Shown in pieces: positions 42,019 through 51,716 of a DNA stretch of 64,000 nt. Source of the stretch: Strigamia acuminata (taxonomy: Eukaryota; Arthropoda; Chilopoda; Geophilomorpha; Linotaeniidae); NCBI GenBank assembly GCA_949358305.1, contig OX442320.1, positions 1,614,501 through 1,678,500 on the forward strand. Reading direction: 5' to 3'. A program made the translations under genes and the position numbers. The number at the start of each line of letters is the position of its first letter. Position 1 is the first letter of the stretch. Below the pieces are notes generated by a model. That model saw only the letters and a program-made list of their open reading frames with translations, did not search any database and was not told where the DNA came from.

Positions 42019-44918
42019 ACCCGTCTCGCGCCGAGACGAGGCAGCGATTGGACGAGACAGAGCGGGGTGAAGAGCAATCTCACTCCAAACTGCCGCGTTC
42101 TAACCGTGACGGCGAGACGAGCGGAAACGAGGTTTTATCCCGTAACCCATCGCCTCGTCTAACGCACGACACCGAGGTGGGCAGTCCGAAAGCGGCGTCT
42201 CCGATACAAAAGACGGCCTCAAACACGACAGCTAATTCGGCACTAAACACGCCAATTACGCAAAGCCGCCCAGCTTCGGTCAGGTCCGAAGGACACAAGT
42301 CCAATGCGTCAAAAACTGAGCGTGTTCCGAGCCAGCCTTACAGCGTCTCGGCCACATTGGTTGACACGATGCAGTTGGCACAGGCAGAAGGTGTACGATA
42401 CACTCTGCCAACGGGAAAAATAACTGTGTACGAAACATTACAAATCGTACGTGCAGCTTTAAGAGCGCACAGGTTATCCCCAGAAATCACCGTTGTTGAA
42501 GACGCATACGCTCAACAAATGGTAGACTCCGCTCAATTCGAAGCGGATGCCGAGAATGAGGCCCGACAAGCCATCCGCGAGAGAAAGCGGAAGCTGGCGG
42601 AAAGAGAAGCGCGAGCTCTCGAGTACGGCAAATCCCAGCGCGTTCCGACTACCCCAGAAGAAGTCGAAATAGTTGATCGAGCCTTACATGCACATCGTTA
42701 TGCATTCCGTTCTCAACAAGAAGCTGAACAAGCTTTCATGACTAGGCTGCAACGAGACAAACCAAAATCCGTTCGCAAGCCAGAAGTTAGCTCGTCCGAA
42801 TTGTCCGACGAGAGCGTAGAAGGCGACCCGAAGCGCACGCCGAAGGTCAGCCCCAAACCCGAGCGAAAAAAGGAAGTGCCAGTCACTCCACGCAAACGGG
42901 AAGTCTCGACCGAACAACGCGTTCGACCTCGCATGATGGCGTTAGACGATAACACTAACAACGCTATCAACCGATTAATAAATGCGAACAACGCGCGTCG
43001 TAACGAAGAACAGACTCACACGAGCCGACAACGCGACGACCCGCGGGGTAACGACTGGCAACAGCCGGTACCCATCCTCAAAGACGACGGACCTTCGAGA
43101 AAACCTTCCGAAGACCGCACATCGTCACGAGAGGAACGTCAACGCGAAAGAGGACAGCAACAGTATCACTACGGAAACAGTGATTCGTCGTCGGATGAAC
43201 TGGAGTCGAATGCACCCAGTCATCACGATTCGGAGAGAGGTTCCGGAGAAAGACGAAGGGAAAGAGAACGCGATGAACGCAGGGAAAGGGAACGTGACGA
43301 CCGTCGTAGGGGCCGGAAAGAGTCAAACTCTTCACGGCGCAACCCGCCACGCCGCTCACCGTCTCCCGACCCCAGCTCCGACCCCTCGTCCAACGACGAC
43401 AGACGAAATGATAAGTCAAGTAATCGCCGGAAGAGATCCAACTCTCCGCGCGATAGAGAGAAACGACGTCGATCGGAAAATAGCGACCACCGACGGGAGG
43501 AGTTTCAGGACCTTCCCCGACAAAGCGCGTTTACCGATTCGACGGGTCGGCAGTATACGATGGGAGAGCTTGGAAGAGCCCTGCTTGGCTCGTTAAAAGC
43601 CGAAGGAATCGATCTGAGCAAACGAAATGATCGTAATCGTAACACTGGTGACCGCGTAAAGAAAAAATACGCTGTCTCCCGACGTGACACCATGAGTGTT
43701 ACCGGGAATATTAGGTGGCAATTTTATATTCAGAACCGTTTCGACGGGTCATGGAAAGCGGGAGATCGCTTCCTTGACGAAGTAATTCGGATTAAGACTG
43801 CCACTAAAGCCACCGTAGGAGACATGCTCACCCACGGTATTGTCGAGCTAATGACAGGCTCGGCACGTGAGTGGTACCAAGGATTGAAAGGCGTCAATTG
43901 GGACGACTTTTTAATGAGATTCGACCTGCGCTACGGCGAGACACCCGAAGAGGTGAGCCGAAAGATGCGAGGTCTTCGCCAGATGCCTGGTGAAACCATA
44001 ATGGATTACGACATTCGCGCCAGATTGTTGTTCGAAAAGGCCCCGATGGAATTTCATGCCACGGGATTCAACCTTTTCTTTCTCGGCGGTTTGTCGGAAT
44101 ACTCGCAACGGGTGCTACTTGAAGAAAGGGCACCGACAGGAGGCAGCTACGAAGAAATGAGCGCCTTCCTGTTCGAGAACACGATAGATATCGAGAAGAG
44201 ATATTATTCCGCTTTACCAGAAGCGGAGAAAGCAGCAACCGCTAAACGTCTCAAGTTGAGTGCGGAAAGATATGGGGCGACAGACAAAATCATGCGCCCT
44301 ACTGAATATCTTAGCGGTATAATGGAGCTGGCAGAAGCTAGCGTTGGTTTACAAATAAAAAATAAACTGACATCCACGCTGCCTTCCAACCCATTGGCCG
44401 CCCCTAAAAAGGCACCGACAGCGTCAGCCATGCAAGCGACACTGGAGGAGGTCAAGGAGGGGGAGGAAGCCGAACAAAATGTCGGAAAATCAGACGAAAA
44501 AGAAGAAAAAGACGATTATTCGACGGACGAAGAAATACGAAGCTATCGCGATACCTTATCAACGGGTTGCGATGAGGAAGGACCGCTAGTACATCTCATC
44601 CATCGAGATAGAGCGGTAGAAGAATTTCGCGCCAGGTTAAAACCAAATGCCGGCCGAATTCCGAAGTATTTTCGAAAAAATTACACGCCACCGTCGAAAG
44701 TAGACCCTGAAAAAAAGAAATCGATTGAAGCCCCAAGAGACAAATCAAATATTCGTTGTTTTAAGTGTAACCAACCGGGTCACTATTCCAATGAGTGCCC
44801 AAGAACAGCGAAAGAAGACGCTAAGTTTGACGCGATAATGAAGCAGATGGCAGAGATTAAACTCGCCATGGCAAAAAACGAGTCAAAAAACGAGTCAGCG
44901 CAGGCGGCGAAGAAATAA
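42019..44918 (+). CDS. gag: Element D Gag, C-terminal piece (main part)
   Basis: Continues the frame begun at 20719 and ends with TAA at 44916-44918. The joined protein would be 1,026 residues, long for a gypsy Gag. A Ser/Thr/Lys/Pro-rich N-terminal third is followed by a charged Arg/Glu/Asp/Ser region with RERDERR-type repeats (about 43240-43500). The capsid-like domain (VGDMLTHGIVELMTGSAREWYQGL, FDLRYGETPEEVSRKMRGLRQ) comes next, then a Glu/Lys-rich linker. One CCHC knuckle CFKCNQPGHYSNEC lies at about residue 974. The last codons contain two tandem slippery heptamers. It would form the particle and package element RNA; the Arg-rich half may bind RNA or direct the protein to the nucleus (inference). 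Confidence 0.88.
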
Positions 44919-44936
44919 CTTCTCGACCGTCTGCGC
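44873..44936 (+). promoter_or_regulatory. Element D gag-pol -1 frameshift signal: two slippery sites plus hairpin
   Basis: A_AAA_AAC occurs in gag phase at 44873-44879 and again at 44885-44891. Six bases later a stem starts: GCGCAGGCGG (44898-44907) pairs with CCGTCTGCGC (44927-44936) over ten positions, with one G-T pair. The 19-nt loop contains the gag stop and can extend the helix with GAAG/CTTC. The -1 frame is open through this region into pol. This is the standard arrangement for programmed -1 frameshifting. Confidence 0.85.
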
Positions 44937-46545
44937 CATTCATGAAGAAGAAGGGGTTTAACAAAGGGTTCGATAAACCGCCACCAGTCAAAGAAATGGG
45001 TAGTGACATAGCTAACGCCCAGATCCAAGACAGGGCCAACAACGCTTTGCAGGTAATTACCGCAAACGCTGAGGCTGAGGCGGAAGAACCAAACCTACTG
45101 CTTGAAGAATTACCTCAAGTAGTCGAAGACACAGAAGAATTTCGTGTTTTCATGTGCAACGTGGCGGTCGAATATACCAGCCGCCTATGTATGCTGCCCA
45201 TGACAATAGAACGCGAAAAAATTATGGGACTGCTAGACTCGGGAGCAGATCGCTCGTTCGTTTCCGAAGACATAGTAGCATCATTGGGTCTCACCGATAA
45301 GATAAAAGGCGTTAATAAAAATGTACGTCTAAAAACCGCCAACGGAATGGCGCGTCCAAAAGGAGTTATATTATTGACCATGGAGTGGCTCGGAGGGGTA
45401 GAACAGCACCCTTTCCTGGTCCTGCCCACGTGCGACAGAATTTTTCTGTTGGGCTTAGACCTCATGGCGTCAATGGAAATACAACCAAATCCAATAACGA
45501 AATCTTGGAATTATATCAGAAATGATAGAGAAAGACCCGCAATTGTCGTGCCACCAGCTCTTATCAAAGAAGCGGCCGACAAGACACAGTGGGAGAAAGG
45601 CCTAAAGAAATTCGTTCAAGACTACAATTTTAAAGCATTCGTAGCAGAATTGCAACGGGACAATGTAGTGGAAACGCTTGTCGCCGACGCCGCTTTAGAA
45701 TTAAACGAAGCGGCAGCCCTACGAAGGGTCCTACTTAAATATGAGGGGATCCTGTCGAAAAAACCGGGCCGAACGAATAGGGCTATTCACGAGATTAAAT
45801 TGACGGATAATAAACCTATACGAGTTGCGTATAAGGGAATGAATCCGCAAAAACGTGAAATAGTGCAAAAAATGTGCCAAGAAATGCTAGACAGTGGCAT
45901 TGTCTCCGAGGCCCAGGGAGAATACGCGACGCGAGTTGTGCTCGTGATGCGCCCGGGCTCGGACCCACGCCTATGCATTGATTACCGCCCATTAAACGCG
46001 GTGACAGAGATAGATCCCATACAGATGCCGTCTATCGAATCCATTTTGAGAGAGCTTAGCCCCTTTTCTTGGGTTACGACGATGGATCTGTCGAAGGGAT
46101 ACTGGCAAGTTGAGATGAGGCCAGAGGATAAGCTAAAAACAGCATTTTACTCGCCAATTGGACGGTTGATGTTCAACGTCATGCCGTTTGGTTTAGTGAA
46201 TGCTCCCAGTACCTTTCAGAGACTAATCGAAAGCGTATTGGGTGATATCCTGCATCAGTTCGTGTGGGCATACCTAGATGACATAGTTATTGCCTCTAAA
46301 ACATTCGAAGAGCACATTGAGCACATCGACCAAGTGCTCACCCGGCTGGCGAAAGCTGGGTTACACGTTCATCCGGGCAAGAGCAAGTTCTGCCGAAAGG
46401 AGCTTGCCTTCCTGGGTTATCGCATTGGAGTCAACGGTTTAGCTATTGGCCCCGAAAAAATCGATGCGATTAATCGTTTCCCACCACCCGAGGACGTTAA
46501 AGGTGTCCAACGGTTTATGGGAATGATAAACTTCTTCGGCAGGTT
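44891..46545 (+). CDS. pol: Element D Pol, N-terminal piece (protease and RT; interrupted by C)
   Basis: Start given as the first -1-phase codon after the second slippery site; an ATG also occurs in frame at 44942. Protease has LLDSGADRSF (Asp about 116). RT follows with RLCIDYRPLNAVTE, TMDLSKGYWQV, MPFGLVNAPSTFQRL and YLDD (first Asp about 463). The frame is cut at 46545 by the LTR of C, just after the RT thumb motif GYRIG and in a FMGMINFFGR stretch. Coding resumes in a compatible phase at 60734. RNase H and integrase are therefore split off, and D cannot make a full Pol. Reading beyond 46545 gives only LTR-derived residues. Confidence 0.92.
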
Positions 46546-46858
46546 TATGACGGTTTATAAGTGCTATTTATTAATAACACGGCCGAATTTTAAGTGTTTT
46601 TTGCGAAACCCGCATTTGTCAATGCTCCGAGTCGCCACTAGATGGCGCGATTATAATTCAGCGGTAAATTCGAATTGCGAGTTAAGAAAACTGGTAAATA
46701 AATATAAGAATATATTTATTTGTATGAAACGACACTTTATTAGGATTAATATAAATATATATTAATAATTATTGTTCACACTAAGTGATGGGAATCTCTA
46801 GTTCAGCAGAAATGGAGATTTGATAATCCATCGATCAACCGATCGATGTGATTGGTGG

Positions 46859-46934
46859 ATCCATTTCCGGTCCTGGGTATCCAGTTCCGGTTGTGGTGTG
46901 AATTAGCATATTGCTCCTCCGTATCCACTTCCGG
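46859..46934 (+). promoter_or_regulatory. Triplicated ATCCANTTCCGG motif upstream of the C TATA box
   Basis: Copies lie at 46859-46870, 46879-46890 and 46923-46934. The reverse complement contains CCGGAA, the core of ETS-family binding sites. The same set is in the 3' LTR at 59297, 59317 and 59361. Confidence 0.5.
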
Positions 46935-47009
46935 CGATACGGGATTGGAGGGATTCGTGGAACCCATGTTCCAATTGGTTGATTGGATTAATCTCTAATC
47001 CAGTCAGGT

Positions 47010-47017
47010 TATATAAA
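47010..47017 (+). promoter_or_regulatory. TATA box of element C 5' LTR
   Basis: TATATAAA, 464 bp into the LTR. Matching copy at 59448-59455. Confidence 0.7.
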
Positions 47018-48189
47018 CCCAAACAACCGGCCATCCGGCGGCTCTGTTTGATTATTTCTGTTTGGTATTATTACTTAAGAAATATGATTCGTTGTCCATT
47101 AAAAAACCTTTTGGTTCTTTGTTGATTTATTCACAAAGAACCGCGGCATGATTCTACCGAATCATGCAACCACCGGCAATTGAAGCCGACGTATTGGATT
47201 GTTATGTTGCATACATGTTTCAAGTTACGGTCTCGCCGAGGAGAACCTGCCTTCTGTGCAATTCAGTATCCTCCGGGCAGGACTAAGTGGTCATTTTCGG
47301 TATGAACGCATCTCGTAACCGCAAGTAAGCACCGGAACTGTTGAGAGTTGGTTCCTTCACCTGTTGGTGCAAAAGCAGTCTGTTTCACAGTAACCACGAG
47401 TAGCACCAAGTGTTTGGCAAGCTGATTCTCATGGTATTTGGTGCCAAAGCAGTCGTTTTGTTATTAGTACCGCGAAGGGCTAAACTGCTGTGCGGAGCCG
47501 CGAGCTATCGACTCCTGTGTACGTGATACCGTCAATCGCTAGACGAACGACCGTGTTGCGGCGCAGGGGACGCTTGATACCGTTCTGCATGGCAAGGCGT
47601 TTTCTATCGATGGCAATTGTGTGTTGCGACGGGAAGTCTAACATTTATCCTTTACGTTTATAACAGAACAATATTAACTTGGCCACAAGTTAATTAATCA
47701 AAGTCAGGAAGACTTAAAAAACAAGAATACATTGAACTCAATGTGACAAATAAGTTGACGACAACTTATCGATGAAATATCCAGTAGAAAAACTCACAAC
47801 ACTTATGAATTAAATATAATTCATAATTGGAATATTGATAAGTAAATGAATACATTTACTTACACCAATATCCTCCCAAAGTTGTGGCGGTGCAGACAAA
47901 GTCAACCGCAATGCTCAGATCATTCGATTTATCGACGTGCGATAATATTACACAGCGAACCAAGGAACCAGCGAAGCCGTATCGGACTCCAGGACACAGC
48001 CATCCGGCTTAGATGACATCTATAATCAGGTCGAGCGATGGGGAAACCGCTCCCATCTCCCAGACCCGTAATGATATTATTTTAGGGCCAGTTGGCCAAT
48101 TCTTTGTATAGTTTAATAGCTGATTTAACTTGCCAAATGTCGGCATTAGTCCTATGTATAATTTAGCCTTGATATTATTGTTTACCAAC

Positions 48190-48195
48190 AATAAA
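48190..48195 (+). terminator. Poly(A) signal AATAAA in element C 5' LTR
   Basis: Lies about 100 bp before the LTR end, with T-rich DNA after it; the 3' LTR copy at 60628-60633 would serve the element transcript. Confidence 0.6.
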
Positions 48196-48295
48196 CCGTC
48201 TTGTATTTATCTCGTATTGTATTCACTGTTTATTTATTGCGATCTCTTCCCGGTACCATTGTTAAAATGGGAGTTGTGGTCGTCACCGTCACACG

Positions 48296-48314
48296 TGGAG
48301 GTCCCACCGAGATT
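48296..48314 (+). other. Element C primer-binding site 1, tRNA-Gln
   Basis: TGGAGGTCCCACCGAGATT, two bases after the LTR. It is the full complement of the 3' end of metazoan tRNA-Gln(UUG) as I know it (19 of 19). Confidence 0.85.
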
Positions 48315-49357
48315 AGGTTGCAATTAAATTCGATTGAATTGCAACAGTGAATATTGGAGATAAATATTTAACTAAAAGATTTAAGTTAAAAATAGACAGA
48401 TTAAATTCTCAGTTTATATTTCCATGTGAAGAAGTTAAACTGATGAAATAGAAATACGTAGTAGATTTTCCTTCATTATTTTCGTTTGAAGATTTTAGGG
48501 ATTTCAAAAACTACCACCTAATCTCACACGTGGAGGTCCCACCGAGATTAGATTGCAATTAATTCGATTGAATTGTAAAAGTGAATTTTTTTTGAGATAA
48601 ATAAGGCTAAAAAATTTATAAATAAATTTTACAAATTGCAGTTTTAGAAAGTACATTCTGTTTTCTCGAAGAAAATGAATAATACAATTCTGGACGAAGG
48701 AATTGCAACCAGGAATTCTAAATCTATCACACGATGGTTGAGATAGATTTAATCGAAGTATTTAAAAACTAAAGCTTCGGAGAATTTGATGGATATAAAA
48801 CACAGAATAGTTATATTTTGATATTTACTTTATTTTTCCGTGAAAAAGTAAAAGTAAGACAAGTTTAAACATGTTTAACGAATCGCAAGACAAAGAAAAC
48901 TTGCAGAATATGGAACTTCAAAGTAAAATCCAGTATTAAGGAGAAGATATAATAATTGGAAACAATTGACAAAGGTTGAAAGTGAATTTATTTTATTTTT
49001 ATGAAATATATAATTTTGGGAATATTTACAAATAATCTCTCGAAGGAATTTTATTTTATCGGTAAAGACTAAAAGTCGAAAAGAACGGACTTAGTAGAGA
49101 ACTGATGACGAAAATGATACGTTCGTTATACAATCAGTTGATAACGAACCAGCCAATCAGGAACTAGGTGATCTAAGGATCCCCAGCCCCTTGCTATTAA
49201 AGGAGAGCCAGATCAGATTGAGATCATTCGCTTCCAGACCAGACCAGCAGACGTGTTTCAGTAACCATCCTGACTGCGCCATCCGATTCTAGTTACGATT
49301 CGAAGTTTTCCACCGCTAAAATAGTAAAAAAGACCGATTCAATTATATTTTTATAAA
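48315..49357 (+). other. Element C leader
   Basis: About 1 kb of AT-rich untranslated leader between PBS 1 and gag. It contains the duplicated PBS segment and no ORF of note. Confidence 0.7.
48531..48549 (+). other. Element C second primer-binding site copy
   Basis: The same 19-nt sequence recurs 235 bp downstream. About 70 bp around it (TCACACG before, then TGCAATT and TCGATTGAATTG after) are duplicated too, with a few differences. Confidence 0.8.
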
Positions 49358-51694
49358 ATGGATCCAAACAATCTTCCTAACGAAGAAAAAGTGGCTGAAG
49401 AAAAGGCCGTAGAAGAAATAGTTAGCTTGGATTCAAGTTATGTAAAACTTTGTGACCAAACGGAAATGATTCCCGATGAACTCACACAGTTTTGTACGCA
49501 TTACGAACTAGATAGAACTCAGTTCAAAACCATAATCGAAGCTTCTGAATTTGTGACGAAGCGGGCGTTACGTAACATACGTATTAATCCAACTCCGGAA
49601 AAACGAGCAGAACTTTCGAAGGAGAGTTCGGCGAACCATAATTCTGGAAAGGACCCAATCCCGTCGCCAAGAGATCTGTCTGAAGAAAACCGATCACGAT
49701 CTAAAACTCCACAACGTAAGTTGGGGGATCAAGCAAGAATTAAAACTCCGTCGGTTCGTAACCAAGATATTCGAGAATTATTTCGAACATCAAGCAAGGA
49801 ATCGCTTGATCAGTCCAGTTTAGGAAATAGAACTCCTCACTCCCGCAACGCCAGTTACCACAATACTCCAAGTATTTCGGAGGTAGGAGGATCCAATTTT
49901 TCAACTTGTCAACCTGAAAATGCTAAAAAGCAACCCAATCCACATATTTATACGGAGAATGGGACGAGACATTTTGCCAAACAAACCCCTAGAGGGCGAG
50001 GCAATAAATCCGCCATTCGACGGAAATTATCTCCACTACCATCTCCAGTCTTACCTCAAACTCGACAAGAACAATTGAGATTAGACGAAGTGGAAAGGGA
50101 ACGAATTAGGCTGGAAGCAATTAATCAAAAACAGATTAACGACGAAAAGATTCGCCAAGATAAACTTGAAGGAGAAGTTGTCAATCAAAACGAAGTTCGT
50201 AAGTCGATAGACAAAAACGATAAAATTCTAATTAATCAATTACGGGCTCAATGGCGACAGGAACACGATGAAAAGTTCCAAAAGCAACAAGATCAATACA
50301 ATAAGAAGTGGGCGGAAGTGAACAGAATTGAAGACAATCAACGCAAGCGGGAGAAAACCTTACAGGAAAGCATCCGGCTAAATCTCGCGGCGTCCACTCG
50401 GGCTAGCCATGGTAGTGAACCCCGAGACCAGACAAATCCGTCACGTGCATCTACCGATGACATTCCAAGCTCACATTTCTCGGCAGAAAGTTCTACAGAA
50501 ACTAGACTTCCCTCTGACGGAACTAATATTTCATTTGACTATATTTTGAAAATGCAACAAAATATGGCCGCCCAATTCCAAAAACAATTGGATAGTCGAA
50601 TAGATACATTCGTTCAAACTCAACAAACAACTGGGCCGCAACGATCTAATAATCCAGGACCCAGTAAAGTCTTTTTCAAAGGACAAGACCTTCCAGTTTT
50701 CGATGGAAAACAGGAGGATATAGATAAATTTTTATCAGTAGCTAAAACTGTAGCTATTTCAAAGGGATTAACTCTGGACGAAATGGTTAATCAAGGTATT
50801 CCCACCTATTTGTCCGGATTAGCCCAACAATGGTATGACGAGAATAAAACCAAGTTTACCAACTGGGAAACCTTCGTAGAATTATTTCGTGAAGAATTCG
50901 ACATGATTCCAACTACTCGACTCCGAAATTTACGAAAAGTAATCCAAGGAGACGATGAACCTTTATATGAATTTCTAGTCAGATTCACTAAAGCCCAAGG
51001 ATCGTATTCCGAAAGAGGAAATGTTGCCACACTTTTCGACAACCTGAATTGGACGAGTTACAATAGATTAATCGATCGAAATCTGTACAGGAGCGAGTCA
51101 GTAGACAAAATCTTTCAATTCGTACGAACGAATAGAGCACTCTTTGAACCCCAAAGAATCCGTACAGAGAATTCCAAGGAAATTGATAAAGTGGTATCTA
51201 ACAACCAGAAGTATTCTAAAGATACCAAAAATATGAGACCTTCGGCTCGATCCACTCAAATGATGGAAATAGAGCCGGAAGAAGAAATAATGGAAGTCAA
51301 TGAGTTGACAGAGAATAATGTATCAATGGATAATTTATTATGTGCCATGTCGGAAAATCAGACAGGGAAATGTTTTCATTGTAAACAACCAGGTCATTTC
51401 AAAAGAGAATGTCCTCTGCTTCCAAAGCGAAAATTTAGCAATAATTTCCCTGGAAATAATAATTCCAATAACAATAGCGCTAATCAGCAGCCGAACGAAT
51501 TTAAGCGACCACGCCAAAATTGGGTAACTGCCGAAGCTATTGATCAAAAAATGGAAGAGTTAAAAACTGATATGAATAACAGTATGCAAACAACGATAAG
51601 TAAGACAGTGTCGGATTTATTTAGTAAATTCTTAGACCCGAAGAACGCTACTACGGCACCAATTACTGAAACCCCACCGGTTCCAAAAAACTAG
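49358..51694 (+). CDS. gag: Element C Gag, 778 residues
   Basis: ATG at 49358 (MDPNNLPNEEK), TAG at 51692-51694. The N-terminal part is charged and Ser-rich. A long Gln/Glu/Arg coiled-coil-like stretch (about 240-345, rich in QKQ, RLEAINQKQ, EKFQKQQDQYNKK) follows. The capsid-like domain has PVFDGKQEDIDKFL, DEMVNQGIPTYLSGLAQQWYDE and FRKVIQGDDEPLYEFLVRF-type motifs. A CCHC knuckle CFHCKQPGHFKREC starts at about 672, then an Asn-rich run. The last codons before the stop are AAA AAC, part of the slippery site. It assembles particles and binds RNA. The match in capsid pattern to B's Gag supports common ancestry. Confidence 0.94.
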   Translation: MDPNNLPNEEKVAEEKAVEEIVSLDSSYVKLCDQTEMIPDELTQFCTHYELDRTQFKTIIEASEFVTKRALRNIRINPTPEKRAELSKESSANHNSGKDPIPSPRDLSEENRSRSKTPQRKLGDQARIKTPSVRNQDIRELFRTSSKESLDQSSLGNRTPHSRNASYHNTPSISEVGGSNFSTCQPENAKKQPNPHIYTENGTRHFAKQTPRGRGNKSAIRRKLSPLPSPVLPQTRQEQLRLDEVERERIRLEAINQKQINDEKIRQDKLEGEVVNQNEVRKSIDKNDKILINQLRAQWRQEHDEKFQKQQDQYNKKWAEVNRIEDNQRKREKTLQESIRLNLAASTRASHGSEPRDQTNPSRASTDDIPSSHFSAESSTETRLPSDGTNISFDYILKMQQNMAAQFQKQLDSRIDTFVQTQQTTGPQRSNNPGPSKVFFKGQDLPVFDGKQEDIDKFLSVAKTVAISKGLTLDEMVNQGIPTYLSGLAQQWYDENKTKFTNWETFVELFREEFDMIPTTRLRNLRKVIQGDDEPLYEFLVRFTKAQGSYSERGNVATLFDNLNWTSYNRLIDRNLYRSESVDKIFQFVRTNRALFEPQRIRTENSKEIDKVVSNNQKYSKDTKNMRPSARSTQMMEIEPEEEIMEVNELTENNVSMDNLLCAMSENQTGKCFHCKQPGHFKRECPLLPKRKFSNNFPGNNNSNNNSANQQPNEFKRPRQNWVTAEAIDQKMEELKTDMNNSMQTTISKTVSDLFSKFLDPKNATTAPITETPPVPKN

Positions 51695-51716
51695 TGGCGG
51701 GGGTCCTCGAGCCCCC
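51685..51716 (+). promoter_or_regulatory. Element C gag-pol -1 frameshift signal
   Basis: A_AAA_AAC (51685-51691) is followed at once by the gag stop TAG. Seven bases after the heptamer, GGGGG (51699-51703) can pair with CCCCC (51712-51716) over an 8-nt loop. Pol is open in the -1 frame from here. Confidence 0.75.

Larger units (their letters stand above)
42014..46545 (+). mobile_element. Element D, part 2 (most of gag, first half of pol)
   Basis: The middle piece of D, bounded by E1 on the left and C on the right. Gag and pol are in -1 relation with a strong frameshift signal between them. Confidence 0.9.
46546..48293 (+). repeat. Element C 5' LTR, 1,748 bp
   Basis: Starts TATGACGG (the right LTR has TGTATGACGG) and ends CCGTCACA. 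Three ATCCANTTCCGG motifs at 46859, 46879 and 46923 lie before a TATA box at 47010-47017. The poly(A) signal AATAAA is at 48190-48195. The interval of nearly 1.2 kb between TATA and AATAAA implies a very long R region. Confidence 0.95.

Noticed and set aside
42982-43596. A 204-codon frame within D gag
   Set aside because: Alternative-frame shadow of the Arg/Glu-rich gag region, which is open in several frames because of its codon bias.
46546-46765. Continuation of D pol beyond 46545
   Set aside because: This sequence is the start of C's LTR and repeats at 58984; the reading there is chance.
48296-48314. Possible tRNA gene
   Set aside because: Only the 3' 19 nt of tRNA-Gln are matched, at the place expected for a PBS; no cloverleaf.
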